A DNA stretch of 61,460 nt from Mycolicibacter acidiphilus (GTDB lineage Bacteria; Actinomycetota; Actinomycetes; Mycobacteriales; Mycobacteriaceae). Positions 8,432 through 17,492 of this stretch are shown piece after piece. The notes under the pieces were generated by a model. The model was not told the origin of the DNA and did not search any database. It saw only the letters and a program-made list of their open reading frames with translations. Each line of letters opens with the position of its first letter. The stretch's first letter is position 1. The DNA lies in the NCBI RefSeq assembly GCF_018455725.1, contig NZ_JAHCLR010000030.1, forward strand, positions 1 to 61,460, read 5' to 3'. The translations under genes were made by a program, and so were the position numbers.

Positions 8432-10315
8432 ATGCCTGAGCTGTTCAACCCGCACTCCCCCGACTTCACCGAGTTCGACACCCGCACCCGGGAGTTGTTC
8501 GCCGCCACCATCGACTTCTTCGAGGGGCGCGGCAAGGCTTGGCTCAAGCAGCAGGACTGCGATCGCGTCTGGTACGCGGATTTCCTGGACATGGTGCGCC
8601 GGGAGCGGATCTTCGCGACGTTCCTGACCCCCGCAGCCGACGCCGGTGGCGACCCGGACAAGCGCTGGGACACCGCTCGCAATGCGATGTACAGCCAGAT
8701 CCTCGGCTTCTACGGCATGCAGTACTGGTACGTCTGGCAGGTCACGATCCTCGGGCTGGGTCCGATCTGGCAGTCCGGTAACGCAGCCGCGCGCAAGCGG
8801 GCCGCCGACGCCCTGGAGGCCGGGGAGATCTTCGCGTTCGGGTTGTCCGAACGCGATCACGGCGCCGACGTGTACGCCACCGACATGGTCTTGACCCCGA
8901 CCGGCGACGGCGCGTTCACCGCCACCGGCGGCAAGTACTACATCGGCAACGGCAACGCCGCCGCGATGGTGTCGGTGTTCGGCCGCCGCGCCGATCAGCC
9001 GATCATCGACAGCACCGACATCGACCGGCACCGCCCGGAATCGGATTACGCCGGCTACCTGTTCTTCGCCGCCGACTCACAGCACCCGGCGTACAAGTTG
9101 CGCCGCAACGTGGTCGACGGCCAGATGTACGTCGCCGCATTCGATCTTGAGGACTACCCGGTGGCGGCCGAGGATGTGCTGCACGAAGGCAAGGCCGCCT
9201 TCCACGCCGCGATCAACACCGTCAACATCGGCAAGTTCAACCTCGGGTTCGGCGCGATCGGCGCCTGCGAGCACGCCATGTACGAGGCGCTGACCCACGC
9301 CGAGAACCGGGTGCTGTTCGGCCACCGGGTTACCGAGTTCCCACAGATCCGCGCCATGACCGCACAGGCCTACGCCCGGCTGGCCGGGATGAAGCTGTAC
9401 TCCGAGCGCGCCGTCGACTACCTGCGCAGCGCATCGGCCGGCGACCGGCGGTACCTGCTGTTCAACGCGATCGAGAAGATGACCGTCACCCGCGAGGGCG
9501 AGAAGATCATCACGCTGCTGGCCGACGTCATCGCCGCGCGGGCGTTCGAGTCCGACATGTACTTCCCGATGGCGCTGATCGGGGTGACCGGGCTGCCCCG
9601 ACTGGAGGGCACCGTGCACGTCAACATGGCGCTGTCGCTGAAGTTCATGTCCAACTACATGTTCCGCACCACCGACGGCGGACTGGCCGCGCTGCGCGCA
9701 CTGGGGGTGCAGCGGGCGCCCGGACCGGTGGTGCGGGCGCTGTCCCGCGGGTTGCACCGCGCCGGCGCCGCGGTCATCCCCCTGGTCACGTCGCCGTTCC
9801 CGCAGCCGGCGGTGCCGCGCCGACGGGACGCCGGCAACGACGACTTCCTGTTCGACCAGGGCCCCAGCAGCGGGCTGAGCAAGATCGCCTTCGCCGACTG
9901 GCGACCGGTGCTGGCGCAGTTCGCGCACATCCCGAACGTGGCTGTGTTCACCGCCCAGGCCGAGGCGTTTCAGACGCTGCTGGCCGTCGCAACCCCCAAC
10001 GCCGAGCAGCAGCGCGACGTGGACTTCCTGTTCGCCATCGGCGAGCTGTTCACGCTGCTGCCCTACGCCCAGTTGATCTGCGAGCAGGCCGCGATCGAGG
10101 GCACCGACCCGGACCTGCTGGATCAGCTGTTCGAAGTGCTGGTCACCGACTTCTCCACGCACGCAACACGTTTGCACTGCCACGCCGCGGCGACCGTCGC
10201 GCAGCGCGCCCGCGCCCTGGATCTGATCCGTCAGCCGGTGGCCGACCCGGAGCGGTTAGACCGGGTGGTGACGGCCGTGCGCGGACTGGCCGGCGCGTAC
10301 GCGATGAACCCGTAA
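8432..10315 (+). CDS. Acyl-CoA dehydrogenase, FadE5-like long form
   Basis: A 627-residue flavoenzyme, much longer than the usual 380-residue acyl-CoA dehydrogenases and similar in size to FadE5. The middle domain has FGLSERDHGADVYATDMVL (FAD and substrate contacts), and the probable catalytic base is Glu392 in PRLEGTVHVN, the canonical 'EGT' position. It would introduce a C2-C3 double bond in an acyl-CoA. ATG 8432 is the only sensible start. It is divergent from a TetR gene with a palindrome between them, and convergent with the cassette B monooxygenase (4-bp gap). Confidence 0.88.
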   Translation: MPELFNPHSPDFTEFDTRTRELFAATIDFFEGRGKAWLKQQDCDRVWYADFLDMVRRERIFATFLTPAADAGGDPDKRWDTARNAMYSQILGFYGMQYWYVWQVTILGLGPIWQSGNAAARKRAADALEAGEIFAFGLSERDHGADVYATDMVLTPTGDGAFTATGGKYYIGNGNAAAMVSVFGRRADQPIIDSTDIDRHRPESDYAGYLFFAADSQHPAYKLRRNVVDGQMYVAAFDLEDYPVAAEDVLHEGKAAFHAAINTVNIGKFNLGFGAIGACEHAMYEALTHAENRVLFGHRVTEFPQIRAMTAQAYARLAGMKLYSERAVDYLRSASAGDRRYLLFNAIEKMTVTREGEKIITLLADVIAARAFESDMYFPMALIGVTGLPRLEGTVHVNMALSLKFMSNYMFRTTDGGLAALRALGVQRAPGPVVRALSRGLHRAGAAVIPLVTSPFPQPAVPRRRDAGNDDFLFDQGPSSGLSKIAFADWRPVLAQFAHIPNVAVFTAQAEAFQTLLAVATPNAEQQRDVDFLFAIGELFTLLPYAQLICEQAAIEGTDPDLLDQLFEVLVTDFSTHATRLHCHAAATVAQRARALDLIRQPVADPERLDRVVTAVRGLAGAYAMNP

Positions 10316-10319
10316 CCGA

Positions 10320-11837
10320 TCAGCGCACCGCTTCGGCCGGGACCGGCGCCGGCACGACATCGGCGGACCTCCCGGCCACCCGGGCCACGAAATCGCCGGC
10401 CCGCAGCCGTCGCATGCGGTTCTGGAAGCTGCGGGCGAAGCCCGGCCAGAAGGTGACGTTGCGGCCGCCCGCACCGAGGTAGTAGCTGCTGCAGCCGCCG
10501 CTGTTCCACGCCGACCCGGCGAGCACCCGATCGGTCTTGGCGACGAATTCACGCTGCACCTCTGGGCGCACCTCCAGGCTGCGCAGGCCGCGACGCCTCA
10601 TCAGATCGAGCGCCGACATGATGTAGTCGACCTGGGCCTCGATCGTGACGACCTGGGAGGTGTAGATCGCCGAGTTCGGCCCCAGGATCATGTAGAGGTT
10701 CGGGAAGCCGGCGATGGTGGTGCCCAGGTGCGTCGACATCGCGTCGTCCGCCCAGGTCTGCGCCAGCGTCCGGCCGTGGCGACCGCGGATCCGGTTGAAG
10801 CCGTCGTTGCCGGTGATGTCGAAGCCGGTCGCCAGGATGATCGCGTCCAGTTCGTAGTGCTGCCCGTCGCGGGCCTGGATTCCGGTCGGCGTGATCCGCT
10901 CGACCGGTGCCGTCTCGACGACGGTATTGGCCGCGGCCATCGCCGGAAAGTACTTGTTGGAGAACGTAGGCCGCTTGCAGCCGAAGGTGTAGTGCGGGGT
11001 GAGCTTGGCGCGCAGATCGGGGTCGGCGATTTGACGGCGCAGGTGCCAGCGGCCGATGGCCTCAGCGGACTTCAACAGCGCCGGCTGATAGATCAGGCCC
11101 GGAACCATCGCCTCCTGCACCAGGTTCACCGATTCGCGCAGCGCGCGCTGCAGCACCGGGAGGCGGCGGAACGTGCGGCGCGTCCTCGGGCTGACCGGCC
11201 GGTCGGGGTGCGGCATGATCCACGTCGCGGTGCGCTGGAACACCACCAGTTGTTCGACGGCCGGTTGCAGCTGCGGGATGATCTGCACCGCCGAGGCGCC
11301 GGTCCCGATCACCGCGACCCGCTTGCCGGTCAGATCGACCGAGTGATCCCACTTGGCCGAATGCAGCACGGGGCCGTCGAAATCGGCCATCCCATCGATC
11401 ACGGGCACCGACGGCTGACTGAACGGACCGGTCGCGGCGACCAGGGTCGACACCGTGCACCGGTGTCCGGACGCGGTGGTGATCCGCCAGAGTTGGGCGT
11501 CGTCGCTCCACTGCGCGTCGGTCACGTCGTCGTTGAACCGGATGTGCCGTTCGACGTCGAACCGGCGCGCGCAATCCTGCAGATACCCCTTGATCTCGGC
11601 CTGCAGCGGGTACAGCCGGGTCCAGTCCGGGTTGGGCGCGAACGAGAACGAGTACAGCGCCGACGGAATGTCGCACTGCGCGCCGGGGTAGGTGTTGGCG
11701 TGCCAGGTGCCGCCGATGCCCGAGTCCCGCTCGAAGAGCACGAAATCGTCTGAGCCGCTTTGCTTCAGCCTGATCGCGGTGCACAATCCGCCGAATCCGG
11801 CGCCGATGATGCCGACCTGATGGTGGGACGTGGTCAT
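10320..11837 (-). CDS. Flavin-containing Baeyer-Villiger-type monooxygenase (cassette B)
   Basis: A 505-residue FAD/NADPH enzyme. An FAD-binding GAGFGGL lies at residues 12-18, an NADPH-binding GTGASA follows at about 178, and between them is the BVMO fingerprint FxGxxxHxxxWD (Phe153-Trp163). Such enzymes turn ketones into esters or lactones. It is the last gene of the cassette B operon, after the PF10118 protein and the reductase (30-bp gap). The cassette C enzyme (20791-22308) has the same length and the same motif positions, so the two are paralogues. Substrate is unknown. Confidence 0.9.
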   Translation of the reverse strand: MTTSHHQVGIIGAGFGGLCTAIRLKQSGSDDFVLFERDSGIGGTWHANTYPGAQCDIPSALYSFSFAPNPDWTRLYPLQAEIKGYLQDCARRFDVERHIRFNDDVTDAQWSDDAQLWRITTASGHRCTVSTLVAATGPFSQPSVPVIDGMADFDGPVLHSAKWDHSVDLTGKRVAVIGTGASAVQIIPQLQPAVEQLVVFQRTATWIMPHPDRPVSPRTRRTFRRLPVLQRALRESVNLVQEAMVPGLIYQPALLKSAEAIGRWHLRRQIADPDLRAKLTPHYTFGCKRPTFSNKYFPAMAAANTVVETAPVERITPTGIQARDGQHYELDAIILATGFDITGNDGFNRIRGRHGRTLAQTWADDAMSTHLGTTIAGFPNLYMILGPNSAIYTSQVVTIEAQVDYIMSALDLMRRRGLRSLEVRPEVQREFVAKTDRVLAGSAWNSGGCSSYYLGAGGRNVTFWPGFARSFQNRMRRLRAGDFVARVAGRSADVVPAPVPAEAVR

Positions 11838-11867
11838 GGGTTGCCTCGCTGTCGGAATCGGGGTTGC

Positions 11868-12950
11868 TTACAGGTCCAGGACGACTTGGCAGCCGCCGGC
11901 GCCGCGTGACACGCAGATCATCATCGAGTCCGCCAGTTCGTCGCCGACCAGCACACGGTCCCGGTGGTCGACCTGGCCGTCGAGCACCGTGGTCTTGCAG
12001 GCGCCGCAGAAGCCCTGCTGGCAGGAGTAGTTGACGATCGGCAACTGCCGGCGGATCGCGGTCAGCGCCGACTCATCCGGACCGACTTCCACGGTCAGGC
12101 CCGAACGCGCCAGCACCGCGGTGAACGGCGTCTCCCCGCGCACGGCCGGCGCGGTGAACCGTTCACTGTGCACCCGGGGGCGGACAGGCTGCCCGTCGAG
12201 ATACGTCGTGACGGCATCCATCAGACCGGTTGGGCCGCACAGGAACACCGGGGTGCGGTAGTCGTCACCGGCGAACAGGTCGGCGATCTCCGGCTCCCCG
12301 TGCTCGTCGTCGCAGCGGATGCGCAGGGTTCCGGTGCGCGCCAGCGACTCCAGTTCACTCAGGAACGGCAGGGTGGACCGGCTGCGCCCCAGGTAGTCCA
12401 GCGTCCAGCGGGAACCCCTGGCAGCCGCGACCCGGATCATCGGCAGGATCGGGGTGATACCGATACCGCCGGCGATGAAGTGATAGGCCGGCTCGTCGGT
12501 GACGCGAAACGCGTTGCGCGGACCGCGGATCCGCACCGTGTCGCCTTCGCGCAGGTCATGCATCTCCGCCGATCCGGCGCCGTCGGGGATACGGCGCACC
12601 GCGATGCGATAGGAACCGCTGTCGGCGGGATCTCCGGTGAGCGAGTAGTGCCGCTGCCGTCCGATCGAGGTGAACACGTCGATGTGGGCACCGGGAGTCC
12701 ACGCCGGCAGCGCGGCGCCGTCGGGACGGACCAGGGTGATCACCGCGACGTCGGTTGCGGCGACGTCGACACCGGCTACCTGCAACTCCGCGGTGAAACC
12801 GGTGCGGCGCACCGGCTGAGCATCGGTGAATCGCGAGGCGGACCCGGGATCGGCCACGATCCGGCGGTAGCGCTGGGCCAGCGAACCCATCGCCCGCACC
12901 AGGGAGCCGGCGTCGCTGATGTCGGTTGTCGGAGCGCCGAGGTAACTCAT
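11868..12950 (-). CDS. Flavin/NAD(P)H reductase with C-terminal [2Fe-2S] ferredoxin domain (cassette B)
   Basis: A 360-residue protein with the same build as the cassette A reductase: flavin barrel with RQRHYSLTG, NAD domain with GGIGITPILPM and VFLCGP, and a ferredoxin domain with Cys310, Cys315, Cys318 and Cys346. Its start codon overlaps the stop of the PF10118 gene in an ATGA, so the two products are probably made in fixed ratio. This tight coupling supports the idea that they work as oxygenase and reductase. Confidence 0.9.
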   Translation of the reverse strand: MSYLGAPTTDISDAGSLVRAMGSLAQRYRRIVADPGSASRFTDAQPVRRTGFTAELQVAGVDVAATDVAVITLVRPDGAALPAWTPGAHIDVFTSIGRQRHYSLTGDPADSGSYRIAVRRIPDGAGSAEMHDLREGDTVRIRGPRNAFRVTDEPAYHFIAGGIGITPILPMIRVAAARGSRWTLDYLGRSRSTLPFLSELESLARTGTLRIRCDDEHGEPEIADLFAGDDYRTPVFLCGPTGLMDAVTTYLDGQPVRPRVHSERFTAPAVRGETPFTAVLARSGLTVEVGPDESALTAIRRQLPIVNYSCQQGFCGACKTTVLDGQVDHRDRVLVGDELADSMMICVSRGAGGCQVVLDL

Positions 12951-13843
12951 TGCTTCGTCGCCTGCACGGCCGGCGACTGCGCGAGGTAGCGGATCGCCTT
13001 GTCGATGTCACCCATCTGCGAGGGATGGAATCCCGGTTGCAGGTACAGCCAGGTCTGGCGCACCAGGAACCACAGGTTGGGCACCAGCTTGCGATGCGCG
13101 GAGCGGAAGTACGCCAGCGGCCACCACAGCTGGAATCGCCGTGGCCCCTTGGCCTTCCGGTACAGCTCAGCCGATGTGACGAACCACAGCATCGCGAGTC
13201 CGAGCGACGCCAGCACGGCGGTGCGCGCCCGCCGCCAGTAGTTTCCGTCGACGTGGTTGAACGCGTCGAACGCCACGTTGCGATGCTCCAATTCTTCGCT
13301 GCCGTGCCAGCGCAGCAGGTCCAGCATCGTCGGGTCGGTACCGCGACGGTCGAATTCGCCGTTGTCCAACAGCCATTCGCCGATGACCGCGGTGTAGTGC
13401 TCGGCGGCGGCGTAGATGCCCAGACGCTCGGCCAGCCACTTGTCCGCCGCCCGGCCGGTGAGACCGTGATCGCCGAAGATCTTGTGCACGATGTACTCGA
13501 TGCGCCGCACCATCGGGGTGACGTCGACCCCGTTGGCGTCGAGGTAGCGCCGAAATCCCTCGTGCGTGGCGGCGTGCGTCGCCTCCTGTCCGACGAAGCC
13601 GACGACCTCCTCATGCAGTCGTTCGTCGTCGATCAACGGGAGCGTCTGGGCGAAGACGTCGGCCATCGCCCGCTCACCCTCCGGCAGCACCAGATGCATC
13701 ACGTTCCAGAACTGGGTGGCATACGAGTCACCCGGGATGTACTCCAACGGGACGCCGCCCCAGGAGAACTGGACGTGCCGGGCGTTGATCGCCAGCGACT
13801 CCTCGGCGTACTCGTGCACCTCAACCTGGCGCAAAGCGTTCAT
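12947..13843 (-). CDS. PF10118-type protein; proposed diiron oxygenase (cassette B)
   Basis: A 298-residue protein. Potential ligands are Glu57, Glu87/His90 (GQEATH), Glu148 (AEHYTA) and His180-Glu184-His187 (WHGSEELEH). The spacing (30, 61 and 36 residues between the glutamates) is almost the same as in the other three paralogues. A hydrophobic helix at about 208-228 and FHPSQMG near the C-terminus are also shared. ATG 13843 follows AAGGAGATCC, a strong ribosome site. It is the first gene of the operon, divergent from its own TetR, with an operator-like repeat between them. Confidence 0.87.
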   Translation of the reverse strand: MNALRQVEVHEYAEESLAINARHVQFSWGGVPLEYIPGDSYATQFWNVMHLVLPEGERAMADVFAQTLPLIDDERLHEEVVGFVGQEATHAATHEGFRRYLDANGVDVTPMVRRIEYIVHKIFGDHGLTGRAADKWLAERLGIYAAAEHYTAVIGEWLLDNGEFDRRGTDPTMLDLLRWHGSEELEHRNVAFDAFNHVDGNYWRRARTAVLASLGLAMLWFVTSAELYRKAKGPRRFQLWWPLAYFRSAHRKLVPNLWFLVRQTWLYLQPGFHPSQMGDIDKAIRYLAQSPAVQATKQ

Positions 13844-13883
13844 CGGATCTCCTTCGGCCTCGTCACGAACCCCGCGATCGTGA

Positions 13884-13910
13884 TGATACAAAGTTATTCG
13901 GAATGTATCA
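13884..13910. promoter_or_regulatory. Candidate operator TGATACA-N13-TGTATCA
   Basis: Perfect 7-bp inverted arms separated by 13 bp lie between the divergent cassette B operon (start 13843) and tetR (start about 13926). The position and symmetry suggest the TetR binding site. The cassette C operator at 18773-18797 has different arms but the same 13-bp spacer. Confidence 0.65.
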
Positions 13911-13925
13911 ATGATTCGTTGTAAC

Positions 13926-14561
13926 ATGGCGTGCGTGGCCGCACTAACCGCACCCGGACCGACGGTCGAAGGATCGGCCGATACCGACGTGATCATCGAC
14001 GCCGCACTCGCGGTCTTCGGCGAACTGGGACTTCGCCGGGCCACCATCGATGACGTCGCCAAGCGGGCCGGCGTCGGGCGGGTCACCGTCTACCGTCGGG
14101 TGGGCAGCAAGCAGGACCTGATCGACGCGGCACTCGGCCGCGAAGCCCAGCGGCTGTTCACGGCGGTGATGGCCGCCACGGACGCCGCCGACGACATGTG
14201 CGAGCGCATCGCCGTCAGCTTCGCCGCCACCGTGACCGCAGTGCGCAACAACGCCGTGTGGCAGCGGCTGCTGACCCTGGAGACCGACTCGGCCCTGCAG
14301 CAACTGACAGTCAACGGACAGTCGGTACTGGTCGCCGCGGTCGGCGTCACCCTGCAGATCCTCTACCCGGACTTGGGCGATGCCCTCCCGTCGGCCGAAC
14401 AGTTGGCCCGCGCAGAGTTGCTCGTGCGCGTCACCCACTCGGTGCTCCTGACCCCGCACGCGGTGGTTCCGCTGGCCGACTATCCCGAACTCACCGCGTT
14501 CGCCCGAGCGCATCTGGTGCCGATCGCCGTCGCCGACAGCGCCGCGCGGCCCGGCAATTGA
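13926..14561 (+). CDS. TetR-family regulator of cassette B
   Basis: A 211-residue regulator with helix-turn-helix RRATIDDVAKRAGVGRVTVY followed by RRVGSKQDLI. This is very similar to the cassette C regulator (KKTTIEDIARQAGVDRVTVY). An ATG at 13911 is also in frame, but it abuts the operator repeat, so 13926 is preferred; GTG 13935 is another option. It heads a probable three-gene operon with the Abi-alpha-like and DUF445 genes (10-bp gap, then overlap). Confidence 0.85.
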   Translation: MACVAALTAPGPTVEGSADTDVIIDAALAVFGELGLRRATIDDVAKRAGVGRVTVYRRVGSKQDLIDAALGREAQRLFTAVMAATDAADDMCERIAVSFAATVTAVRNNAVWQRLLTLETDSALQQLTVNGQSVLVAAVGVTLQILYPDLGDALPSAEQLARAELLVRVTHSVLLTPHAVVPLADYPELTAFARAHLVPIAVADSAARPGN

Positions 14562-14571
14562 AGGACACCCG

Positions 14572-15243
14572 ATGGCTTCTGACTTCGACGCATCCGCGGT
14601 TATCGATCTGACCGAGCAGGCGGTACGCGGCTACCTGCGGGCCGCGCTGTGGACTGAACGGCGCATCTTCGACATGGTCCGGTCCCGGCTGGTCGGCGGT
14701 GCCACGCACGACCGCCCGGCCCCGACGACCGTCGAAGGCGAGAACCCGTCGAGCCTCGGCGCAAAGATGCACGGTCTGCTCGACCGAGCCGTCGAGCAGA
14801 GCACCGCGGCAAGCTGCGATGAACTATTCCACCGGATTCTCGATCAACTGGTTCCCGACGAAGCCCGGGTCATCAGTGCCCTGTCGGACGGGTCGTCGTC
14901 AGCCCTGCTCAGTGTCTACGCCCGCACCCGCACCGGCCAGGCGGGCGAGGCGATACTGGAGAACATCGCGCTGATCGGCAAGAGTGCCAACCTCACGCTC
15001 CCCCGCCTGACGCCGATGTACGTCAGTCATCTTCTCGCCCTGAGCCTGGTCGAAACCGGCCCGGAGGACGCCGCACTCAAGGACGAATACGAGATCCTCG
15101 CTGCCGACACGGCGGTGCTGCAGGCCGTCAAGACCGCCGGCCGCGGCCCGCTCCCGGCTCGCATCGAGTACGGCACCCTGCGGTTGTCCGCGCTCGGAAT
15201 GGAACTGTGGGCCGCGGCGAACCGAGCGCGAGACCCGGAGTGA
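14572..15243 (+). CDS. Abi-alpha / DUF4393-like helical protein
   Basis: A 223-residue protein without signal peptide. The central LVPDEARVISALSDGSSSAL resembles the 'L.PDEA.IL..L' core of Abi-alpha (DUF4393) proteins, and LSALGMELWAA lies at the C-terminus. Assignment is by recalled family pattern and is not certain. Proteins of this family are scattered among bacteria and were named after an abortive-infection locus, but most have no tested role. Here it is sandwiched between a TetR regulator and a DUF445 membrane protein, its stop overlapping the next start. Confidence 0.6.
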   Translation: MASDFDASAVIDLTEQAVRGYLRAALWTERRIFDMVRSRLVGGATHDRPAPTTVEGENPSSLGAKMHGLLDRAVEQSTAASCDELFHRILDQLVPDEARVISALSDGSSSALLSVYARTRTGQAGEAILENIALIGKSANLTLPRLTPMYVSHLLALSLVETGPEDAALKDEYEILAADTAVLQAVKTAGRGPLPARIEYGTLRLSALGMELWAAANRARDPE

Positions 15244-16514
15244 TGCCGCCGGCGACAGACTGGTCCCGGGTCTGGAGCGACATCGTCGCGGACTTCGGCC
15301 TGAACTGGTTCATCTACCTGTCGATGCCGCTGATCGCCGCCTTCGTCGGCTACATCACCAAGCTCGTCGTACTGCAGATGCTGTACCGGCCGCTCGGATT
15401 CATCGGAGTGGGACCGATCGGCTGGCAGGGCGTGGTGCCGCGCCGCGCCGGCAAGACCGCCGCAATGACAATCCAGACACTCACCGACAAACTGCTGCGA
15501 CCCGAGGACATCCTCGCCAAAGTCGATGCCGCACAGGCCGTGCGGGATCTGCAGGAACCACTGTCGCGGACGCTCGACACCATGGCCCGCGAACTGAGTG
15601 AGCAGATCCGGCCGGGCGTGTGGGACGCCCTGCCGAATGTGGGACGGCAGGCGGTCCTGTCCCGTCTGCAGGCCGCCGTTCCGGGCATCATCGACAACCT
15701 GCTCACCGAAATGCGTCAGGATCTGCCGCGGTTCATCGACCTGCAGTACCTGGCGGTCACGACGCTGGTGAAGAACAAGGCTCAGCTCAACAAGCTGGTC
15801 ATGGGGATGGGCGATGCGGCGATGAAGTTCATCCGCCGCAGTGGGATCTACCTGGGTTTCGGCATCGGGATCGTGCAGATGGTCGCCTGGGGGCTGTTCC
15901 ACAATCCGTGGATCATGCCGGGTTTCGGATTCGTCACCGGTTTCGCCAGTGACTGGCTGGCGCTGAACCTGATCTTCGTTCCGCGTGAGCCGCGGAGACT
16001 GCTGGGCTGTGTGACCCTGCACGGCGTGCTGCACGCCCGACGGGCACAGGTGACCCGCGACTACGCCCGCATCATGGCCGACGACCTGTTCTCCACTGAC
16101 GTGCTCATCGAGGCGATCCTGCACGGCCCGGCGGCCGACCGGCTGTTCGCCGTCGTCGAGCGCGAGGTGTCGGCAGCACTGGACCGGCAGGTCGGGATGG
16201 CAGGATCCGCACTCAGCCTGGCGATCGGAACGGCACGGTATCGCCGTTTGAAGGACTCCGCCGTACAGACGGTCCTCAAGCACTTGTCGGAGACGGCGGC
16301 AGAGACCGACGACGTCAGGGGTTACGCGAAGAAAACCCTCGGCATCGAGGACCTCATCGTCGAGAAGATGGACCAGCTCTCCCCGGAGCAGTACGAGGAC
16401 ATCCTGCGACCGGTGTTCAAGGACGACGAGATGCTCATGGTCGGTGTCGGCGCTGCGCTCGGTTTCGCGGTCGGCGAGCTGCAGGTGGTCCTCATCGAGC
16501 ACTTGGCGCGCTGA
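15243..16514 (+). CDS. DUF445-family membrane protein
   Basis: A 423-residue protein. Hydrophobic segments occur near the N-terminus (LNWFIYLSMPLIAAFVGYI, about residues 22-40), in the middle (YLGFGIGIVQMVAWGLF, about 203-219) and at the C-terminus (MVGVGAALGFAVGE). GYITKLVVLQMLYRPL with its invariant Asn/Thr-Lys membrane motif is typical of DUF445 proteins. The start ATG overlaps the preceding stop (TGATG), and GTG 15240 is an alternative. The function of the family is unknown; a membrane-organising role is speculative. Confidence 0.75.
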   Translation: MPPATDWSRVWSDIVADFGLNWFIYLSMPLIAAFVGYITKLVVLQMLYRPLGFIGVGPIGWQGVVPRRAGKTAAMTIQTLTDKLLRPEDILAKVDAAQAVRDLQEPLSRTLDTMARELSEQIRPGVWDALPNVGRQAVLSRLQAAVPGIIDNLLTEMRQDLPRFIDLQYLAVTTLVKNKAQLNKLVMGMGDAAMKFIRRSGIYLGFGIGIVQMVAWGLFHNPWIMPGFGFVTGFASDWLALNLIFVPREPRRLLGCVTLHGVLHARRAQVTRDYARIMADDLFSTDVLIEAILHGPAADRLFAVVEREVSAALDRQVGMAGSALSLAIGTARYRRLKDSAVQTVLKHLSETAAETDDVRGYAKKTLGIEDLIVEKMDQLSPEQYEDILRPVFKDDEMLMVGVGAALGFAVGELQVVLIEHLAR

Positions 16515-16529
16515 CCGGCCGCGCGCGTC

Positions 16530-17399
16530 TCACCGTGCTTGCGGCGAGCCGCTTTCCAGTTGATCGACCAATCCCCGGATCACCGGGCTCTTCGCCAGTG
16601 CGCCGTCCAGGATCGGATTGACCATCCCGCGCAGCCAGCTGTACTGCCGCCAGCCCGCCGGCGCCATCGTGCTGGCGGCCCGCCGCCGGATTCCACCGGC
16701 TATGGAGTTCGCCGCCTGCTCGGCGGTGATCCGCCGGCTCAGCGGCCAGCACAGCATCGCATCCAACTGACGGCCGAGCGGGTCGTCGTCCAGCACCGCG
16801 TGCGTCATAGCGGTGTCGACGATCCCGAAGTAGGCGATCTGCACGCTGGCGCCGTGACCGGCCAGTTCCAGCCGTAGGCTGCGGCCGAGTTGTTCGACAC
16901 CGGCCTTGCTGATCATGTACGGCGAGCCGCCCGGCGAGGGGGTGAACGCGGCCGCTGAGGACACCACGACCGCGTGCCCCCGGTTGGCGATGATCTGCTC
17001 CAGGGCGGGCGTGACGGTGTTGTAGACGCCGACCAGGTTGATCCCGAGCACCCGGTCGAAGTCGCTGTCGGGACGCATCCGCAGGGTGGCCGGCGTCGGG
17101 GTGACCCCGGCGTTGGCCACCACGATGTCGAGTTTCCCGAACCGGTCGACCGCGGCATCCACCGCAGCGGCCATCGCACCGCGGTCCCGCACGTCGGCGG
17201 CGATCCCCAGCCCGCGCTCACCTACCGCCGCAGCGCCTCGCTCCGCCGCAGCCTGATCGACGTCGACGAGCACCACCGACGCGCCGTCGGCGTGCAGCCG
17301 ACGGGCCAATGCCAGCCCGATGCCCTGGGCGGCCCCGGTGATCAGGGCGACGCGGCCCCCGATGTCCAGGCCCTGATTGCGGTTGCGGAAGACGACCAC
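16530..17399 (-). CDS. Short-chain dehydrogenase/reductase
   Basis: A 289-residue SDR with TGAAQGIG at about residues 20-27, NAGVTP, and the catalytic Tyr-x-x-x-Lys as YMISK. The C-terminal extension after residue 230 resembles the SDR at 41562-42395 and ends in a basic, amphipathic stretch. It would interconvert an alcohol and a ketone with NAD(P). It is convergent with the DUF445 gene and divergent from the TetR gene at 17493, with an inverted repeat between them. Confidence 0.85.
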   Translation of the reverse strand: MVVFRNRNQGLDIGGRVALITGAAQGIGLALARRLHADGASVVLVDVDQAAAERGAAAVGERGLGIAADVRDRGAMAAAVDAAVDRFGKLDIVVANAGVTPTPATLRMRPDSDFDRVLGINLVGVYNTVTPALEQIIANRGHAVVVSSAAAFTPSPGGSPYMISKAGVEQLGRSLRLELAGHGASVQIAYFGIVDTAMTHAVLDDDPLGRQLDAMLCWPLSRRITAEQAANSIAGGIRRRAASTMAPAGWRQYSWLRGMVNPILDGALAKSPVIRGLVDQLESGSPQAR

Positions 17400-17431
17400 G
17401 GCTCACCCCTTGACGAATCGATCCGATACAC

Positions 17432-17449
17432 AGGAAACAGATGATTCCT
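17432..17449. promoter_or_regulatory. Candidate operator AGGAA-N8-TTCCT
   Basis: Perfect 5-bp inverted arms with an 8-bp spacer lie in the 93-bp gap between the divergent SDR gene (start 17399) and tetR (start 17493). It is likely to be the site of that TetR protein. Confidence 0.45.
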
Positions 17450-17492
17450 ATTATGTCGGCGCAAGTCAACCTCAGCTGAGAGAATCGAGCCC

